This document shows positions 1 to 9,013 of a DNA stretch of 38,413 nucleotides, piece by piece. Both the position numbers and the translations under genes were made by a program. The stretch is from positions 1 through 38,413 of the forward strand of contig NZ_POTC01000028.1 of the NCBI RefSeq assembly GCF_002906255.1. The letters are read 5' to 3'. The DNA comes from Novacetimonas maltaceti. GTDB lineage: Bacteria > Pseudomonadota > Alphaproteobacteria > Acetobacterales > Acetobacteraceae. Each line of letters begins with the position of its first letter. Positions within the stretch are counted from its first letter, which is position 1. The notes beneath the pieces were generated by a model. That model was given only the letters and a program-made list of their open reading frames with translations, did no database searches and was not told the DNA's origin.

Positions 1-60
1 CTCCAGCGCAACCCGTGACTTGAACTCTGCCGCATACCGTTTCCGCGTAACCTTGCCCAT
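1..60 (-). CDS. IS3-type transposase OrfA, N-terminus only
   Basis: The minus strand carries the first 20 codons of an ORF that runs off the left edge. It starts MGKVTRKRY and continues with AAEFKSRVALE, which is the usual N-terminus of the helix-turn-helix OrfA protein of IS3-family elements. A GAGGA ribosome-binding site lies about 8 bases upstream of the ATG at 60-58. OrfA normally binds the IS ends and is fused to OrfB by frameshifting; OrfB is outside the window. The family call rests on only 20 residues plus the IS-like end next to it. Confidence 0.7.
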   Translation of the reverse strand, partial: MGKVTRKRYAAEFKSRVALE

Positions 61-134
61 AAAACCCGTCCTCGTTCAGGCCAGATGATAGCTTATCGCC
101 CTGTCCGAAAAATGGGGACCACCTCTGTCCGACA
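1..134 (-). mobile_element. End of an IS3-family insertion sequence
   Basis: The transposase start (1-60) is preceded by about 70 bases containing two copies of TCGGACAG (around 105-112 and 125-133 on the minus strand), typical of an IS terminal region. The response-regulator homology stops in the same stretch, so the outer IS end lies at about 120-134. The exact base cannot be fixed without the other IS end or an uninterrupted homologue, because GTGTCGGACAG fits both the IS and the host gene. An IS at the window edge also suggests an assembly break caused by a multicopy element. Confidence 0.6.
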
Positions 135-783
135 CGTCACCCAGGCGCGTGCGCGACAGTTCCAGCAGGCGGTCACGCCCGATCACGCGCTGCGGATTGT
201 CAAGGAAACTGGTCAGCAGGTCATGCTCCGCACCGGAAATCTCCACCGCCGCCCCTGACGGGTCCGTCAGTTCGCGGCGGCGCAGGTCCAGTGTCCAGCC
301 GGAGAAACGCAGCGTCTCCTTGCGCGGGCGCCCGGCACTTGGCGTCGTGATCCCGCCGCCACGCCGCCGCAGGACCGCACGCACGCGCGCCAGCAGTTCC
401 TTCTGCCCGAACGGCTTGGGCACATAGTCATCAGCGCCGAGTTCAAGCCCCAGCACACGGTCGAGTTCCTCCCCACGGGCGGACACCATGATGATCGGGA
501 CCTCGCTGACATCCGCGCCCCCCGCGGGGCCCCTTGCCTCGCCAGAGCGCAGGGCCTTGCACAGGTCCAGCCCGTTCGTGCCGGGCAGCATGACATCAAG
601 GATGATCAGGTCGGCGGGCTGCGCCACCAGCGCGTCCCACATTTCCGATGCGTCCTGTACCCCACGCACGCGATAGCCGTCCCCCTGCAGGGCACGCACG
701 ATCAGGGTACGCATGCCGGCATCGTCCTCGACAACCACGATACGGGCGGGAAGATCAGGATCAACAGATGGATGTGTGGTCAT
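76..783 (-). pseudogene. OmpR-family response regulator, 3' end lost to an IS insertion
   Basis: The predicted 235-residue product has an intact receiver domain (about residues 12-135): acidic pocket VVVEDD, phospho-acceptor Asp in ILDVMLPG, and the conserved Lys in PKPFG. It is followed by the start of an OmpR/PhoB winged-helix domain (LRFSGWTLDLRRREL, then SGAEHDLLTSFL). After GDVSD the family expects the recognition helix and wing (a SRLRRKL-type motif). Instead the frame enters IS sequence (RGGPHFSDR and on) and stops at 76. The DNA-contacting part is therefore missing. I chose ATG 783 (MTTHPSVDP) because the longer upstream ORF has no family support. No histidine kinase is next to it in the window. 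It is probably inactive as a transcription factor; a phosphate-sink role cannot be excluded. Confidence 0.75.
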
Positions 784-925
784 GCCTGGCAGTATTTCCC
801 TCGAAATTCGAACAATGATCGCTGGATGTGCAGCTTTCACCTTATCCAACGTGCGGATGGGGCAAAAGGGTGCGTCATATGTCATAAAATGTCAGCAACC
901 GCTGTTCACATGCCCGCAAACGACA

Positions 926-962
926 ACGGCGGAAGGGGGTGCCGTCACGCCCCTTCCGCCGT
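926..962 (-). terminator. 13-bp hairpin between the TPR gene and the response regulator
   Basis: A perfect 13-bp stem (926-938 with 950-962, arm CGGCGGAAGGGG plus a flanking A-T pair) encloses an 11-base loop. On the minus strand it is followed by a weak T-rich stretch (TTGTCGTTTG). It lies downstream of the TPR gene and upstream of the regulator start, so it could end the TPR transcript. It lacks a clean T-tract. Confidence 0.45.
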
Positions 963-988
963 CCGGTAAATCCGCCCGCGAAAATCAT

Positions 989-1071
989 AAAAGTTTCCGG
1001 ATGCCGCCTTTCGATCTGGAAAGGCGGCGTTTTCCCCGCGCTTCCTGAAAAAAGCGTCACCGGAAACCTTT
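989..1071 (-). repeat. R-type intergenic repeat, variant copy (R6)
   Basis: This 83-bp element has inverted ends (989-1000 and 1060-1071, one mismatch) and an internal 10-bp hairpin GCCGCCTTTC/GAAAGGCGGC (1003-1028). It belongs to the family best seen at 9014-9092, in reverse orientation. The usual end core TTTTTGG is TTTCCGG at both ends, a matched change that keeps the ends complementary. It lies 10 bases past the TPR gene stop. Confidence 0.75.
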
Positions 1072-1081
1072 ATCCATCACG

Positions 1082-2356
1082 TCAGGACGGTGCGCCAAGC
1101 TTCAGCACCCAGAACTGCGCGATATCCTGCGCGCCATTGTCGCCACCCACGCTTTTCAGGGTGGTGATCGCGGCGGCCTTCTGCCCGGCGGCGGCCTGCG
1201 CCAGACCCAGATGCAGCCTGGCGATGTTCACGTCGGTCGTGCCCTTGGCGATGCCCGCATTCATCAGTTGCAGGCCCTTGTCCGCCTGACCGAACGTCAC
1301 GTAGTTGTAGCCGGTCGTGACCAGCGCATTGCCATTGGGCGCCTGCTGGGCCTGCGTTTCCGCCGTGGCGATGTTCGCCTTGCGGTCCGCAACCGTCTGG
1401 GTGATCATCTGCTTCAGCCGGTCTTCACGCGCGGCCCCCGCGTCATGGCCCAGGACGTTGGCGCTGTATCCCTCGTTCATCACGTCAAGCGCGATCTGCG
1501 GCAGGCCCGCCTGCATCGCCAGTTCGGCAATGTCGATATATTCCGCCGGCGTCTTCACCAGTCCCGCCGCCAGACGGACGCGGTCGGCATCCAGCCGCAG
1601 CGCCCCGGCCATGTGCGGGTTGCTCAGCGCCGAATGCACCACCTGCGCCCAGTAATCGGGCTTGGGGTAATAGGTCGCAAGCGCGACATAGGTCTTCGTC
1701 AGCGCGGCCTGGTCATGCGTCTGCGTCTGGCACGCCGCAAGAAGCTGGAGCTGGTTTTCCGTGGGCTTCGTGCCCGCCTTGGCCTGCATGTCGATCTGCG
1801 CCTGCTGCGCGCGCGCGGCGTTGGCGTAATCCTTGCCCAGGTAATAGGACTGGATCAGGATCGTGTACATCTGCGGGTTCGCGCCGCCCGCCTTGACATA
1901 CTTGTCGGCGATCTGCGCCGCACGGGCATAATCCTTCGCACCGTAGGCCATGCCAGCCTCGCTCAGCGCCAGCTGCTCCTTCATGGCCGCAGGCGTGCGC
2001 GGGGAGGCGATCACCTTGTCATAAGCCGAGATGGCGACGGCGACATTGCCCGAAGACGCCGCGACGGCCCCGCGCATCTGCTCGATGGTATAGGATTCGT
2101 AATCGGTCTTGCCCGACACGGCATCCGCGGCGTTCACGGCGGCCATGGCCTCGGCATATTTGTGGGCGGCAAGCGCCGTCTGCGCGGTCTGGAGGTTCTT
2201 GCCCACCTTCTCACCCAGGACGTCGGCGGCCTGCGCGGGCTGGACCATCAGGAACACGGACAACGGCAGGGCCGTCACCGCACCGGCCAGCAGCATGGCA
2301 CGCGCCCGGAACGACGATTTCAGATTAGTGGTTTTCAACTTGAGTGTCCTTTCCAT
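1082..2356 (-). CDS. Exported TPR-repeat protein
   Basis: This 424-residue product has a Sec signal peptide (MLLAGAVTALPLSVF, cleavage after AQA), so the mature protein should be periplasmic. The rest is Ala-rich helical repeat of TPR character: a unit with AHKYAEAMAAVNAADAV near the N-terminus, then AYGAKDYARAAQIADKYV and LGKDYANAARAQQAQIDM. No catalytic motif is seen. It lies downstream of exbB on the same strand, separated by 198 bases with one short hairpin (2521-2542), so it may be a scaffold for the TonB-type system; this is inferred from position only. ATG 2356 has no good ribosome-binding site, whereas a TTG at 2338 is preceded by AAAGGA at 8 bases and may be the true start, six codons shorter. 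Confidence 0.7.
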   Translation of the reverse strand: MERTLKLKTTNLKSSFRARAMLLAGAVTALPLSVFLMVQPAQAADVLGEKVGKNLQTAQTALAAHKYAEAMAAVNAADAVSGKTDYESYTIEQMRGAVAASSGNVAVAISAYDKVIASPRTPAAMKEQLALSEAGMAYGAKDYARAAQIADKYVKAGGANPQMYTILIQSYYLGKDYANAARAQQAQIDMQAKAGTKPTENQLQLLAACQTQTHDQAALTKTYVALATYYPKPDYWAQVVHSALSNPHMAGALRLDADRVRLAAGLVKTPAEYIDIAELAMQAGLPQIALDVMNEGYSANVLGHDAGAAREDRLKQMITQTVADRKANIATAETQAQQAPNGNALVTTGYNYVTFGQADKGLQLMNAGIAKGTTDVNIARLHLGLAQAAAGQKAAAITTLKSVGGDNGAQDIAQFWVLKLGAPS

Positions 2357-2554
2357 GAATCGGTCATGACCCGTAATCGCGGACCGCGCCGCGCATGACC
2401 GGAATGACAGCGCAATATTCACCGCCCTGCAAGGAAGAAGGGCTGTCCGGCGCGCACATCCCCGGCCCAGAAACGGCACGGGCCGACGTCATGACCAACG
2501 CCGGCCCTGCCAGTACGGATGCGCGGCCATATCCCGCCGCGCGCCGGTGTTGCC

Positions 2555-3322
2555 TCAGCTATTGGGGTCGAGGTGACGGTACCCGCCCAGCAGCACCGAC
2601 TGCACGTCGGCGGCGAAGTTGCGGACCTCGTCCATCGCGCCCTTGTTACGGCGCACCAGCAGGTTGTAGCCCAGAACCGCCGGCACCGCGGTACCGAGGC
2701 CGATGGCCGTCATGATCAGCGATTCACCGACCGGGCCGGCAACCTTGTCGATCGAGGCGTTGCCCGCGATGCCGATGGCCGTCAGCGCGTGATAGATGCC
2801 CCACACCGTGCCGAACAGGCCAACGAACGGGGAGGTCGAACCCACGGTCCCGAGGAAGGCAAGCCCGCCCTGCAGGCGCGTCTGCACCAGTTCGACCGAA
2901 CGCAGGATCGACATCGTCGTCCAGGTATGCAGGTCGATCGCTTCCTGCATCGTGCCTTCGTGATGTTCGGCGGCGGTGATGCCGGTCTGCGCGATGTAGC
3001 GGAAGGGCGAGCTTTCGGGCATCGCGTCCGAACCGGCCTGGATGGTCGGCTTGGTCCAGAATTCGCTCTTCATGATCTTCGCATCCTTCAGGATACGCGC
3101 CTGTTCCAGGAACTTGCTGATCATGATGTACCAGGTGCCGACCGACATGACGACCATGATCAGCAGGACGGTACGGGCAATGAAGTCACCGTTCGACCAC
3201 AGGGCGCCCAGACCATACGGGTTGGCCTCCGCCCCTCCTCCGCCTGCGGCGAAAGCCATGGCCGGTGCGGCCGTCATCAGCACTACGGCCGCGGTAAGAA
3301 GGATACGATGCTGTCGGGTCAT
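2555..3322 (-). CDS. exbB: ExbB/TolQ/MotA-family proton channel subunit
   Basis: The product has 255 residues. After a cleavable-looking leader (MTRQHRILLTAAVVLMTAA) come a first membrane helix (IARTVLLIMVVMSVGTWYI), a cytoplasmic loop, and the two C-terminal helices of the MotA/TolQ/ExbB domain (LQGGLAFLGTVGSTSPFVGL, then SLIMTAIGLGTAVPAVLGY). These signature stretches match ExbB closely. ExbB with ExbD uses the proton gradient to drive TonB. Here the TonB-like ORF is upstream and a TPR gene downstream, but no exbD is present, so the partner must be elsewhere. AGAGGA stands 10 bases before ATG 3322. The 103-base gap to the upstream gene holds two small hairpins (3361-3382, 3394-3409). Confidence 0.9.
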   Translation of the reverse strand: MTRQHRILLTAAVVLMTAAPAMAFAAGGGGAEANPYGLGALWSNGDFIARTVLLIMVVMSVGTWYIMISKFLEQARILKDAKIMKSEFWTKPTIQAGSDAMPESSPFRYIAQTGITAAEHHEGTMQEAIDLHTWTTMSILRSVELVQTRLQGGLAFLGTVGSTSPFVGLFGTVWGIYHALTAIGIAGNASIDKVAGPVGESLIMTAIGLGTAVPAVLGYNLLVRRNKGAMDEVRNFAADVQSVLLGGYRHLDPNS

Positions 3323-3425
3323 TGTAATCAAGATCCTCTGACGGGAAAGAAACGGTGCGGGGTTCCAGCAATACAAGGAACCGGCAGACGACAGGGCCGG
3401 GACCGGCCCGCCATGGGGGAAGCGG

Positions 3426-3734
3426 TCATTTGTCATGAACCGGTTGGTCATGCCCGTGCAGCATCCGCGCGATATCGGGCGGCGCGACCGGGACGACCGG
3501 GACAGGGGAAAGGACAGGGCCATGTTGCGGCACGGCGGCCGGCAGGAAGGAGGGCGCGTCCCTGACAATCCGCAACGGGATCAACTGCGCCCGGGGCGGA
3601 GAGGGAAACATGTTCCACGATTTGGGATGCAGGCCATAGGCAAGGACGCCCACGGCAATGACATGCAGCGCCGCAACACCCGCAATCACCCGTCCGAATG
3701 GGGTCTGCCGACGTTGCAGTCTTACATAATCCAT
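3426..3734 (-). CDS. Short TonB-like membrane protein lacking the TonB C-terminal domain
   Basis: The product has 102 residues. A basic N-terminus (MDYVRLQRRQTPFGR) is followed by one membrane helix (VIAGVAALHVIAVGVLAYGL) containing a His, then a proline-rich periplasmic segment (PAAVPQHGPVLSPVPVVPVA). This is the layout of the TonB N-terminal half. The roughly 80-residue C-terminal domain that touches the outer-membrane receptor is absent, and the ORF stops normally 103 bases before exbB. It could be a truncated tonB, a regulatory stub for ExbB, or a distinct small family. ATG 3752 (MKGGSGMDYV) is an alternative start; neither has a strong ribosome-binding site. Confidence 0.6.
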   Translation of the reverse strand: MDYVRLQRRQTPFGRVIAGVAALHVIAVGVLAYGLHPKSWNMFPSPPRAQLIPLRIVRDAPSFLPAAVPQHGPVLSPVPVVPVAPPDIARMLHGHDQPVHDK

Positions 3735-3988
3735 CCCGGAACCACCCTTCATCCCAAACCAGCACCATGGCACCGCCGCGCATGCCTGCCCGCCCGACGG
3801 AACAGGGCATGATGCATGATGGGTGCCTGTTATGGGATTGGGCGGTTTCCGCCGTCGCATGTCAAGGCGGTTATGCACCGGAAACGGAACAATTTTCCCG
3901 CAAGTGCCTCACACCCGGTCCAAAAAGGGGCGAAAGGGCACGCCTCCATGCCCCGGCATGGCGGGACATGGAGGTGAAAACACGATCA

Positions 3989-4022
3989 CGCGCGGCCCCT
4001 CCTTCCCGGAAGGGCCTGCGCG
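3989..4022 (-). terminator. prfB: Terminator-like hairpin directly after prfB
   Basis: Two bases past the prfB stop the transcript can fold a 14-bp stem (outer arm CGCGC, inner arm GGCCCTTCC, one A bulge and one G-U pair) with loop GGGAA. TTTT follows 8 bases later. Its position and strength fit a terminator, although the T-tract is weak. The remaining bases up to the TonB-like gene show no ORF. Confidence 0.55.
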
Positions 4023-4024
4023 GG

Positions 4025-5156
4025 TCACTGCGCCTGGGCGCTGGCCTCAGACCGGGTGGCCCCGACCTGTGCGGCAAGGGAGGCGGCCATGAAGTCGTCA
4101 AGGTCACCATCAAGGACGGCGCCCGGATTCGTCTTTTCCAGGTTGGTCCGCAGGTCCTTGACCAGCTGGTAGGGGGCAAGGACGTACGAGCGGATCTGGT
4201 GGCCCCAGCCGATATCGGTCTTCGCCGCCTCGGTCTGCGCCGCCGCGGCCTCGCGCCGCTGGAGTTCCTGTTCGTACATCCGCGCCTTGAGCATCGCCAT
4301 CGCGGTCGCGCGGTTGCGGTGCTGCGAACGGTCGGTCTGGCACGCCACCACGATCCCGGTGGGGATGTGGGTGATGCGGATGGCCGATTCCGTCTTGTTG
4401 ACGTGCTGCCCGCCCGCGCCCGATGCGCGGAAGGTATCGACACGCAGGTCGGCCTCGTTGATGTCGATCTCGATGGAATCGTCGATCACGGGATAGACCC
4501 ACACCGACGCGAACGAGGTCTGCCGCCGCGCCGCCGCATCGAAGGGGGAGATGCGCACGAGCCGGTGGACCCCGGCCTCCGTCTTCAGCCAGCCATAGGC
4601 GTTGGGGCCGCTGATGAGGATGGTGGCGGATTTCAGCCCGGCCTGCTCCCCTTCGGAGCTTTCCATCATCGTCACCTTGTAGCCGTGCTGCTCCGCCCAG
4701 CGGGTGTACATGCGCAGCAGCATCTCCGCCCAGTCCTGCGCCTCCGTCCCGCCGGCGCCGGCATTGACCTCAAGGTAGCAGTCATTGCCGTCCGCCTCGC
4801 CCGAGAGGAGGCTTTCGGTCTCGCGCCGCTTCGCTTCCTCGGCCAGCGCGCGCAGGGCCTGCACGCCCTCGGCGACGACATCGCCGTCGCCTTCCATCTC
4901 CGCAAGCTCGACGAGTTCGAGCGTGTCGCGCACCTCGCCCTCAAGCTTCTGCACGCCCTCGATCTGGTTCGCCAGCAGGGTGCGCTCACGCATCAGCTTC
5001 TGCGCGGCTTCGGCATCATTCCACAGGTCGGGATCCTCGACGCGGTTGTTCAGTTCCGCGAGGCGTTCGATTGCGACATCCCAGTCAAAGATGCCTCCTC
5101 AGCAGCGCCACCGACTGCTTGATCTGGTCATTCAGGGCCTCGGTCTCGGCAGACAT
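4025..5156 (-). CDS. prfB: Peptide chain release factor 2 (with programmed +1 frameshift)
   Basis: RF2 reads UGA and UAA and triggers peptide release on the ribosome. Translation starts at ATG 5156 (MSAETEALND; GAGGAG 10 bases upstream). It reads 23 codons to an in-frame TGA at 5087-5085, and continues after a +1 shift (one T skipped) as DWDVAIERLAEL, giving about 376 residues. The peptidyl-transferase motif GAGGQHVNKT and the codon-recognition SPF motif (VRISPFDAAARR) are present. The length is typical. The gene sits between the PBP1A gene (upstream on this strand, 80-base gap) and the TonB-like gene. An annotation without the frameshift would start wrongly at 4993. Confidence 0.96.
5084..5099 (-). 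promoter_or_regulatory. prfB: prfB autoregulatory +1 frameshift site
   Basis: On the minus strand the sequence reads AGG AGG CAT CTT TGA C. A Shine-Dalgarno-like AGGAGG lies three bases before the slippery CTT, with the in-frame stop UGA followed by C. Spacing and sequence match the classic bacterial prfB site. There, scarce RF2 makes the ribosome pause at UGA and slip +1, raising RF2 synthesis. Confidence 0.95.
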
Positions 5157-5236
5157 CGGGGCTTACTCCTCAGCTCATCGTGTTAAGGACACGTGGGCCG
5201 GACCGCCCGCGCGCGGGCAGGCCGACCTGTCAGGCG

Positions 5237-7885
5237 TCAATACAGGCCACCCATGCCGATGTCACCCCCGGAAGGCGGGGGGGCCGCGGACGGGCCGGGC
5301 GACACCGCGCCCGGCACGCCATTGCCCACCGGACCATGGCCCGGCATCGTCGCCATGTCGCTTTCGGAATCAGGCATGTTCTCCGCCCCGGTATCGGCCG
5401 CCGTCAGGGTACCGATCGCGCCTGCGCCCATATCGACGCTGATGCCGGGCTGCTGGTCGGGCTTGAAGGCGTCGATCGCCATGCCCATGCCGGTATTGTA
5501 CTGCGCAAGGCGCATGTCCGGGGGCGTACGGAAATCAAGGCGCGGCCGGTCCGCCAACGCCACCTTCATCACCTGGTTCCAGATCGGCCCGGCAATCACG
5601 CCGCCGGTTTCGTTGCGCCCAAGGCTCTGCGGCGTGTCAAAGCCGATCCACACCACCGTCACGAGGTCGGGAGAGAATCCGGCGAACCACGCATCGTTGA
5701 AGTCCTGGCTGGTGCCGGTCTTGCCCGCCACGGGCCGGTCGATGCCCACGCCGGCGCGCACGCCGGTGCCGCGACGGATCACGTCACGCAGCATGGTCAC
5801 GACCTGGTACGCGCTGTCGGCGGAGACGACCTGCGGGCGCGTATCCTCCAGCACGGGGCCGGTCGTATCGGCGCCCGCCGTCGCATCCGGGGCCGGGGCA
5901 TCGGGGGCCACCGGCGATGGCGATGACGATGGCGCGGGGGCAAGCTGCAGGCCCGGCGCGCGCCACATGACGTTGCCGTTGCGGTCCTTCACATCGTCGA
6001 TCAGCGTCGGCGTCACCAGATGGCCGCCCGCCGCAAGCGTTGCATAGGCCCCGGCCTCCCGCATCACGGTGGTTTCCACCGCGCCAAGGGCGGCAGGCAG
6101 CACCAGCGGCATGGAATGCACGAGGTCGAGTTTCTGCGCCATGTCGGCCACCGACTTCATGCCGATCTGCGCCGCAAGGCGGATGGTGACAAGGTTGCGC
6201 GACTCCCGCAGGGCGTCGTGCAGCATGGTCGGGCCCCAGAAATCCTTTTCATAGTTGTTGGGGTGCCATTCCCCATAGGATACTGGCGAATCGTCGAATT
6301 TCTGCGATGGCGAGATCCCCTGCTCCATCGCGGCAAGGTAGACGAACGGCTTGAACGACGAACCCGGCTGGCGCGCGGCCTGTGTCACGCGGTTGAACTG
6401 CGATGCGCGGAACGACCATCCCCCCACCATCGCCAGCACGCGCCCGGTGCGCACGTCGATGGTCGTCAGCGCCCCTTCGACACGCGGCACCTGCCGCAGG
6501 GCGACGCCCGAACTGTCGGCCATCGGTTCGACCATCACGACATCGCCGGTCGCAATCCCCTTGCCCGCGCGCATCCATGAACGGTCGCGCGCCGGAAGTT
6601 CGCCGGTATGCGGAATGGCGGGCGACGTGCCCTCCAGCCAGCCGACCTGCCCCGTCGCCGCCGACAGCACGACCGCAAGGCGCCATGTCGTCAGCATGGA
6701 GGCCGGCGCGCTGACCCGTGCCAGCGCGTTGGCCCAGTCCCCATGCGCGTCCACGTCATCAAGGTGCGTCACCGGCCCGCGCCAGCCGCCATGGGCGCGG
6801 TCATAGCGCATCAGCCCCTCATGCAGGGCCGCCGTCGCCACCTGCTGCAGGTGCGGGTCCATGCTGGTATGGACCGAAAGGCCGCCTTCCATGGTGGAAT
6901 TGATGCCGTATTTCTCGATCAGCTGGCGGCGCACCTCCTCCGAAAACCATTCGGAACCGGGCACCGGGCCGGGACGCGTGAAGGAGGAGGGAATCAGCGG
7001 TTCCTGCTCTGCCGCGCGGGCTTCCTGCGGGGTGATGGCGTGCAGTTCCGCCATGCGTTCAAGCACCCAGTTGCGCCGCCCGGTTGCCGCCTGCGGGAAG
7101 CGCACGGGGTTGTAGTTGGTGGGTGACTTGGGCAGCGCGCCAAGGAACGCGGCCTCCGCATTGTCCAGCTGGTCCAGCGGCTTGTTGAAATAGGTCTGCG
7201 CCGCCGCCCCGATACCGTACGCCCCGTCGCCGAGATAGATCTCATTGAGGTAGATCTCGAGGATCTGCTGCTTGGAGAGCGTCTGCTCCAGCCGCATCGC
7301 CAGCAGCGCCTCCTTGGCCTTGCGCTCCATCGACACGGCGTTGGAGCCCAGCAGCATGATGCGCGCCACCTGCTGCGTGATGGTGGACGCCCCGATCGGC
7401 CGATGTTTGGAACCGTGCATCATCAGGTCCGTCAGCCCCGCGCGGATGATCGCCAGCGGGTCCACGCCGCCATGGGTGAAGAACTTCTGGTCCTCCGCCG
7501 CGAGGAAGGCATTGCGGACGCGTTCGGGAATCGCGCTGTAGGGGACGAAGATCCGCCGCTCCGCCGCGAGTTCCGCCATGATCTGGTCATCGCCGGAATA
7601 AAGGCGGCTCATCACCGGGGGCTGGTAGGTGCGCAGCCCGTCCACGGTCGGCAGCCCTTCGGCAAGGCGATTATATTCCTGCCACGCGACGACACCACCG
7701 ATCCCCCCGGCCAGCAGGACGACCCCAAGCACCCCCCCCGCGAGCCTGCGCACGAGGCGATAGCGCGGGCGCGGTCCACCTGTGGGCGGGCGCGGACGCC
7801 GGTCGCCCGTACGCCCGTCATCGCGCGTGGCATCAGAGGTTCCATCCACCCGGCCATCGCGGCCCGATCCGTCAGCAAGCGTCAT
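5237..7885 (-). CDS. mrcA: Class A penicillin-binding protein 1A (glycosyltransferase/transpeptidase)
   Basis: This 882-residue bifunctional enzyme polymerises lipid II and crosslinks peptidoglycan in the periplasm. A charged, disordered cytoplasmic N-terminus (1-47) leads into one membrane helix (about 48-68). The glycosyltransferase domain has the catalytic Glu131 in AEDQKFFTHGG, and GASTITQQVARI. The transpeptidase domain has all three motifs: SSFK (nucleophile Ser509), SRN (562-564) and KTGT (722-725). An insertion rich in Ala/Pro/Ser (about 645-680) and a Gly/Pro/Met-rich tail are low-complexity. ATG 7885 (MTLADGSGRD) gives the usual N-terminus; the longer frame upstream looks non-coding. 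It is preceded by the aldo/keto reductase gene with a 122-base gap and followed by prfB. Confidence 0.95.
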   Translation of the reverse strand: MTLADGSGRDGRVDGTSDATRDDGRTGDRRPRPPTGGPRPRYRLVRRLAGGVLGVVLLAGGIGGVVAWQEYNRLAEGLPTVDGLRTYQPPVMSRLYSGDDQIMAELAAERRIFVPYSAIPERVRNAFLAAEDQKFFTHGGVDPLAIIRAGLTDLMMHGSKHRPIGASTITQQVARIMLLGSNAVSMERKAKEALLAMRLEQTLSKQQILEIYLNEIYLGDGAYGIGAAAQTYFNKPLDQLDNAEAAFLGALPKSPTNYNPVRFPQAATGRRNWVLERMAELHAITPQEARAAEQEPLIPSSFTRPGPVPGSEWFSEEVRRQLIEKYGINSTMEGGLSVHTSMDPHLQQVATAALHEGLMRYDRAHGGWRGPVTHLDDVDAHGDWANALARVSAPASMLTTWRLAVVLSAATGQVGWLEGTSPAIPHTGELPARDRSWMRAGKGIATGDVVMVEPMADSSGVALRQVPRVEGALTTIDVRTGRVLAMVGGWSFRASQFNRVTQAARQPGSSFKPFVYLAAMEQGISPSQKFDDSPVSYGEWHPNNYEKDFWGPTMLHDALRESRNLVTIRLAAQIGMKSVADMAQKLDLVHSMPLVLPAALGAVETTVMREAGAYATLAAGGHLVTPTLIDDVKDRNGNVMWRAPGLQLAPAPSSSPSPVAPDAPAPDATAGADTTGPVLEDTRPQVVSADSAYQVVTMLRDVIRRGTGVRAGVGIDRPVAGKTGTSQDFNDAWFAGFSPDLVTVVWIGFDTPQSLGRNETGGVIAGPIWNQVMKVALADRPRLDFRTPPDMRLAQYNTGMGMAIDAFKPDQQPGISVDMGAGAIGTLTAADTGAENMPDSESDMATMPGHGPVGNGVPGAVSPGPSAAPPPSGGDIGMGGLY

Positions 7886-8007
7886 CCGGTATCCAATAGG
7901 GAAATAGGGACTGTGGTCTGCCCCCTGTTGGTCTGTCCCTGTCCTAGCACCGTCCGGCGCCCACGTCGCCCCCGATCCGCAAGGCACGCATGACAGCCCG
8001 TTGTGGG

Positions 8008-8892
8008 TCAGGCGCGAAGGCGGTCCCATTCCGCGCGGCCATCGCGGTCAAGGGCGTCGAATTCCGCGTCCGTCAGCGACAGCGTGGCGGCCTGCGCATT
8101 GGCGCGGGCATGGTCGGGGCTGGAGGTGCCGGGAATGGGCAGCATGACCGGCGAACGCCGCAGCAGCCACGCCAGCGCCACCTGCCCCGTGGTCGCACCG
8201 CGCGCCTGCGCCACGCGGGTCAGCACGTTGTCCCCGCGCGCAAGCCCCCCCGCCGCCAGCGGCGCCCACGGGATGAAGCCGATATTTTCGCGCGTGCAGT
8301 AGTCCAGAACCTCCTCCGAATACCGGTTGACGAGGTTGAAGCGGTTCTGCACCGTCGCGACCGGGAAATACAGGCGCGCGCGCTCGATCATCTCCACCGT
8401 GACTTCCGACAGGCCGACATGGCGGACCAGGCCCCGCGCGTGCATCGCGGCGATCGCCTCGAACTGTCGTTCCGGCGTGGTGTCGGGGCCGACGCGATGC
8501 AGCTGCCACAGGTCGATACGCTCCACCCCGAGGCGGCGCATGCTCATCAGCACGCATTGCTGGAGGTAGTCAGGATTGCCCACCGGGCACCAGATGTCGG
8601 GGCCATGGCGGGTGTGCCCGCCCTTGGTCGCGATCACCATCCCCTTGTACGGCGACAGGGCCTCATGGATCAGCTCCTCGCTGACGAAGGGGCCGTAGGC
8701 GTCGGCGGTATCGACAAAGTTGACGCCAAGTTCGGGCAGCAGCCTCAGCGTGGCAAGGGCGGCCTCACGGTCGGCGGGTTGGCCCCAGATACCCGGTCCC
8801 GTGATGCGCATCGCCCCGAAGCCGAGGCGCGCGACCTCCAGTTCGCCACCGATCCTGAAGGTCCCGCCGGGACGTGAGGGGGATACGGTCAT
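8008..8892 (-). CDS. Aldo/keto reductase
   Basis: This 294-residue NAD(P)H-dependent TIM-barrel reductase shows the full catalytic tetrad: Asp61 and Tyr66 in DTADAYG, Lys90 in VIATKGG, and His132 in LWQLHRVG. The C-terminal cofactor region has the usual [14 protein letters not shown] motif, seen in YajO/YdbC-like members. The substrate cannot be told from sequence; small aldehydes or ketones are likely. AAGGAG precedes ATG 8892. It lies downstream of hrcA on the same strand but is separated from it by an R repeat that probably ends the hrcA transcript. Confidence 0.9.
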   Translation of the reverse strand: MTVSPSRPGGTFRIGGELEVARLGFGAMRITGPGIWGQPADREAALATLRLLPELGVNFVDTADAYGPFVSEELIHEALSPYKGMVIATKGGHTRHGPDIWCPVGNPDYLQQCVLMSMRRLGVERIDLWQLHRVGPDTTPERQFEAIAAMHARGLVRHVGLSEVTVEMIERARLYFPVATVQNRFNLVNRYSEEVLDYCTRENIGFIPWAPLAAGGLARGDNVLTRVAQARGATTGQVALAWLLRRSPVMLPIPGTSSPDHARANAQAATLSLTDAEFDALDRDGRAEWDRLRA

Positions 8893-9013
8893 GGCCTTAC
8901 TCCTTCATGTTGGGCACGACAGTCTGTCACCTGATGACGGGCGGACGCACGACAGGTTGCACGGACCCTGCCCTGTGGCCCATGCAGGCCACGGCAGACC
9001 GGAAAGATCCTTC

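Noticed and set aside
2357-2554. A short exbD between exbB and the TPR gene
   Set aside because: All frames in the 198 bases lack the ExbD membrane helix and length; only a small hairpin is present.
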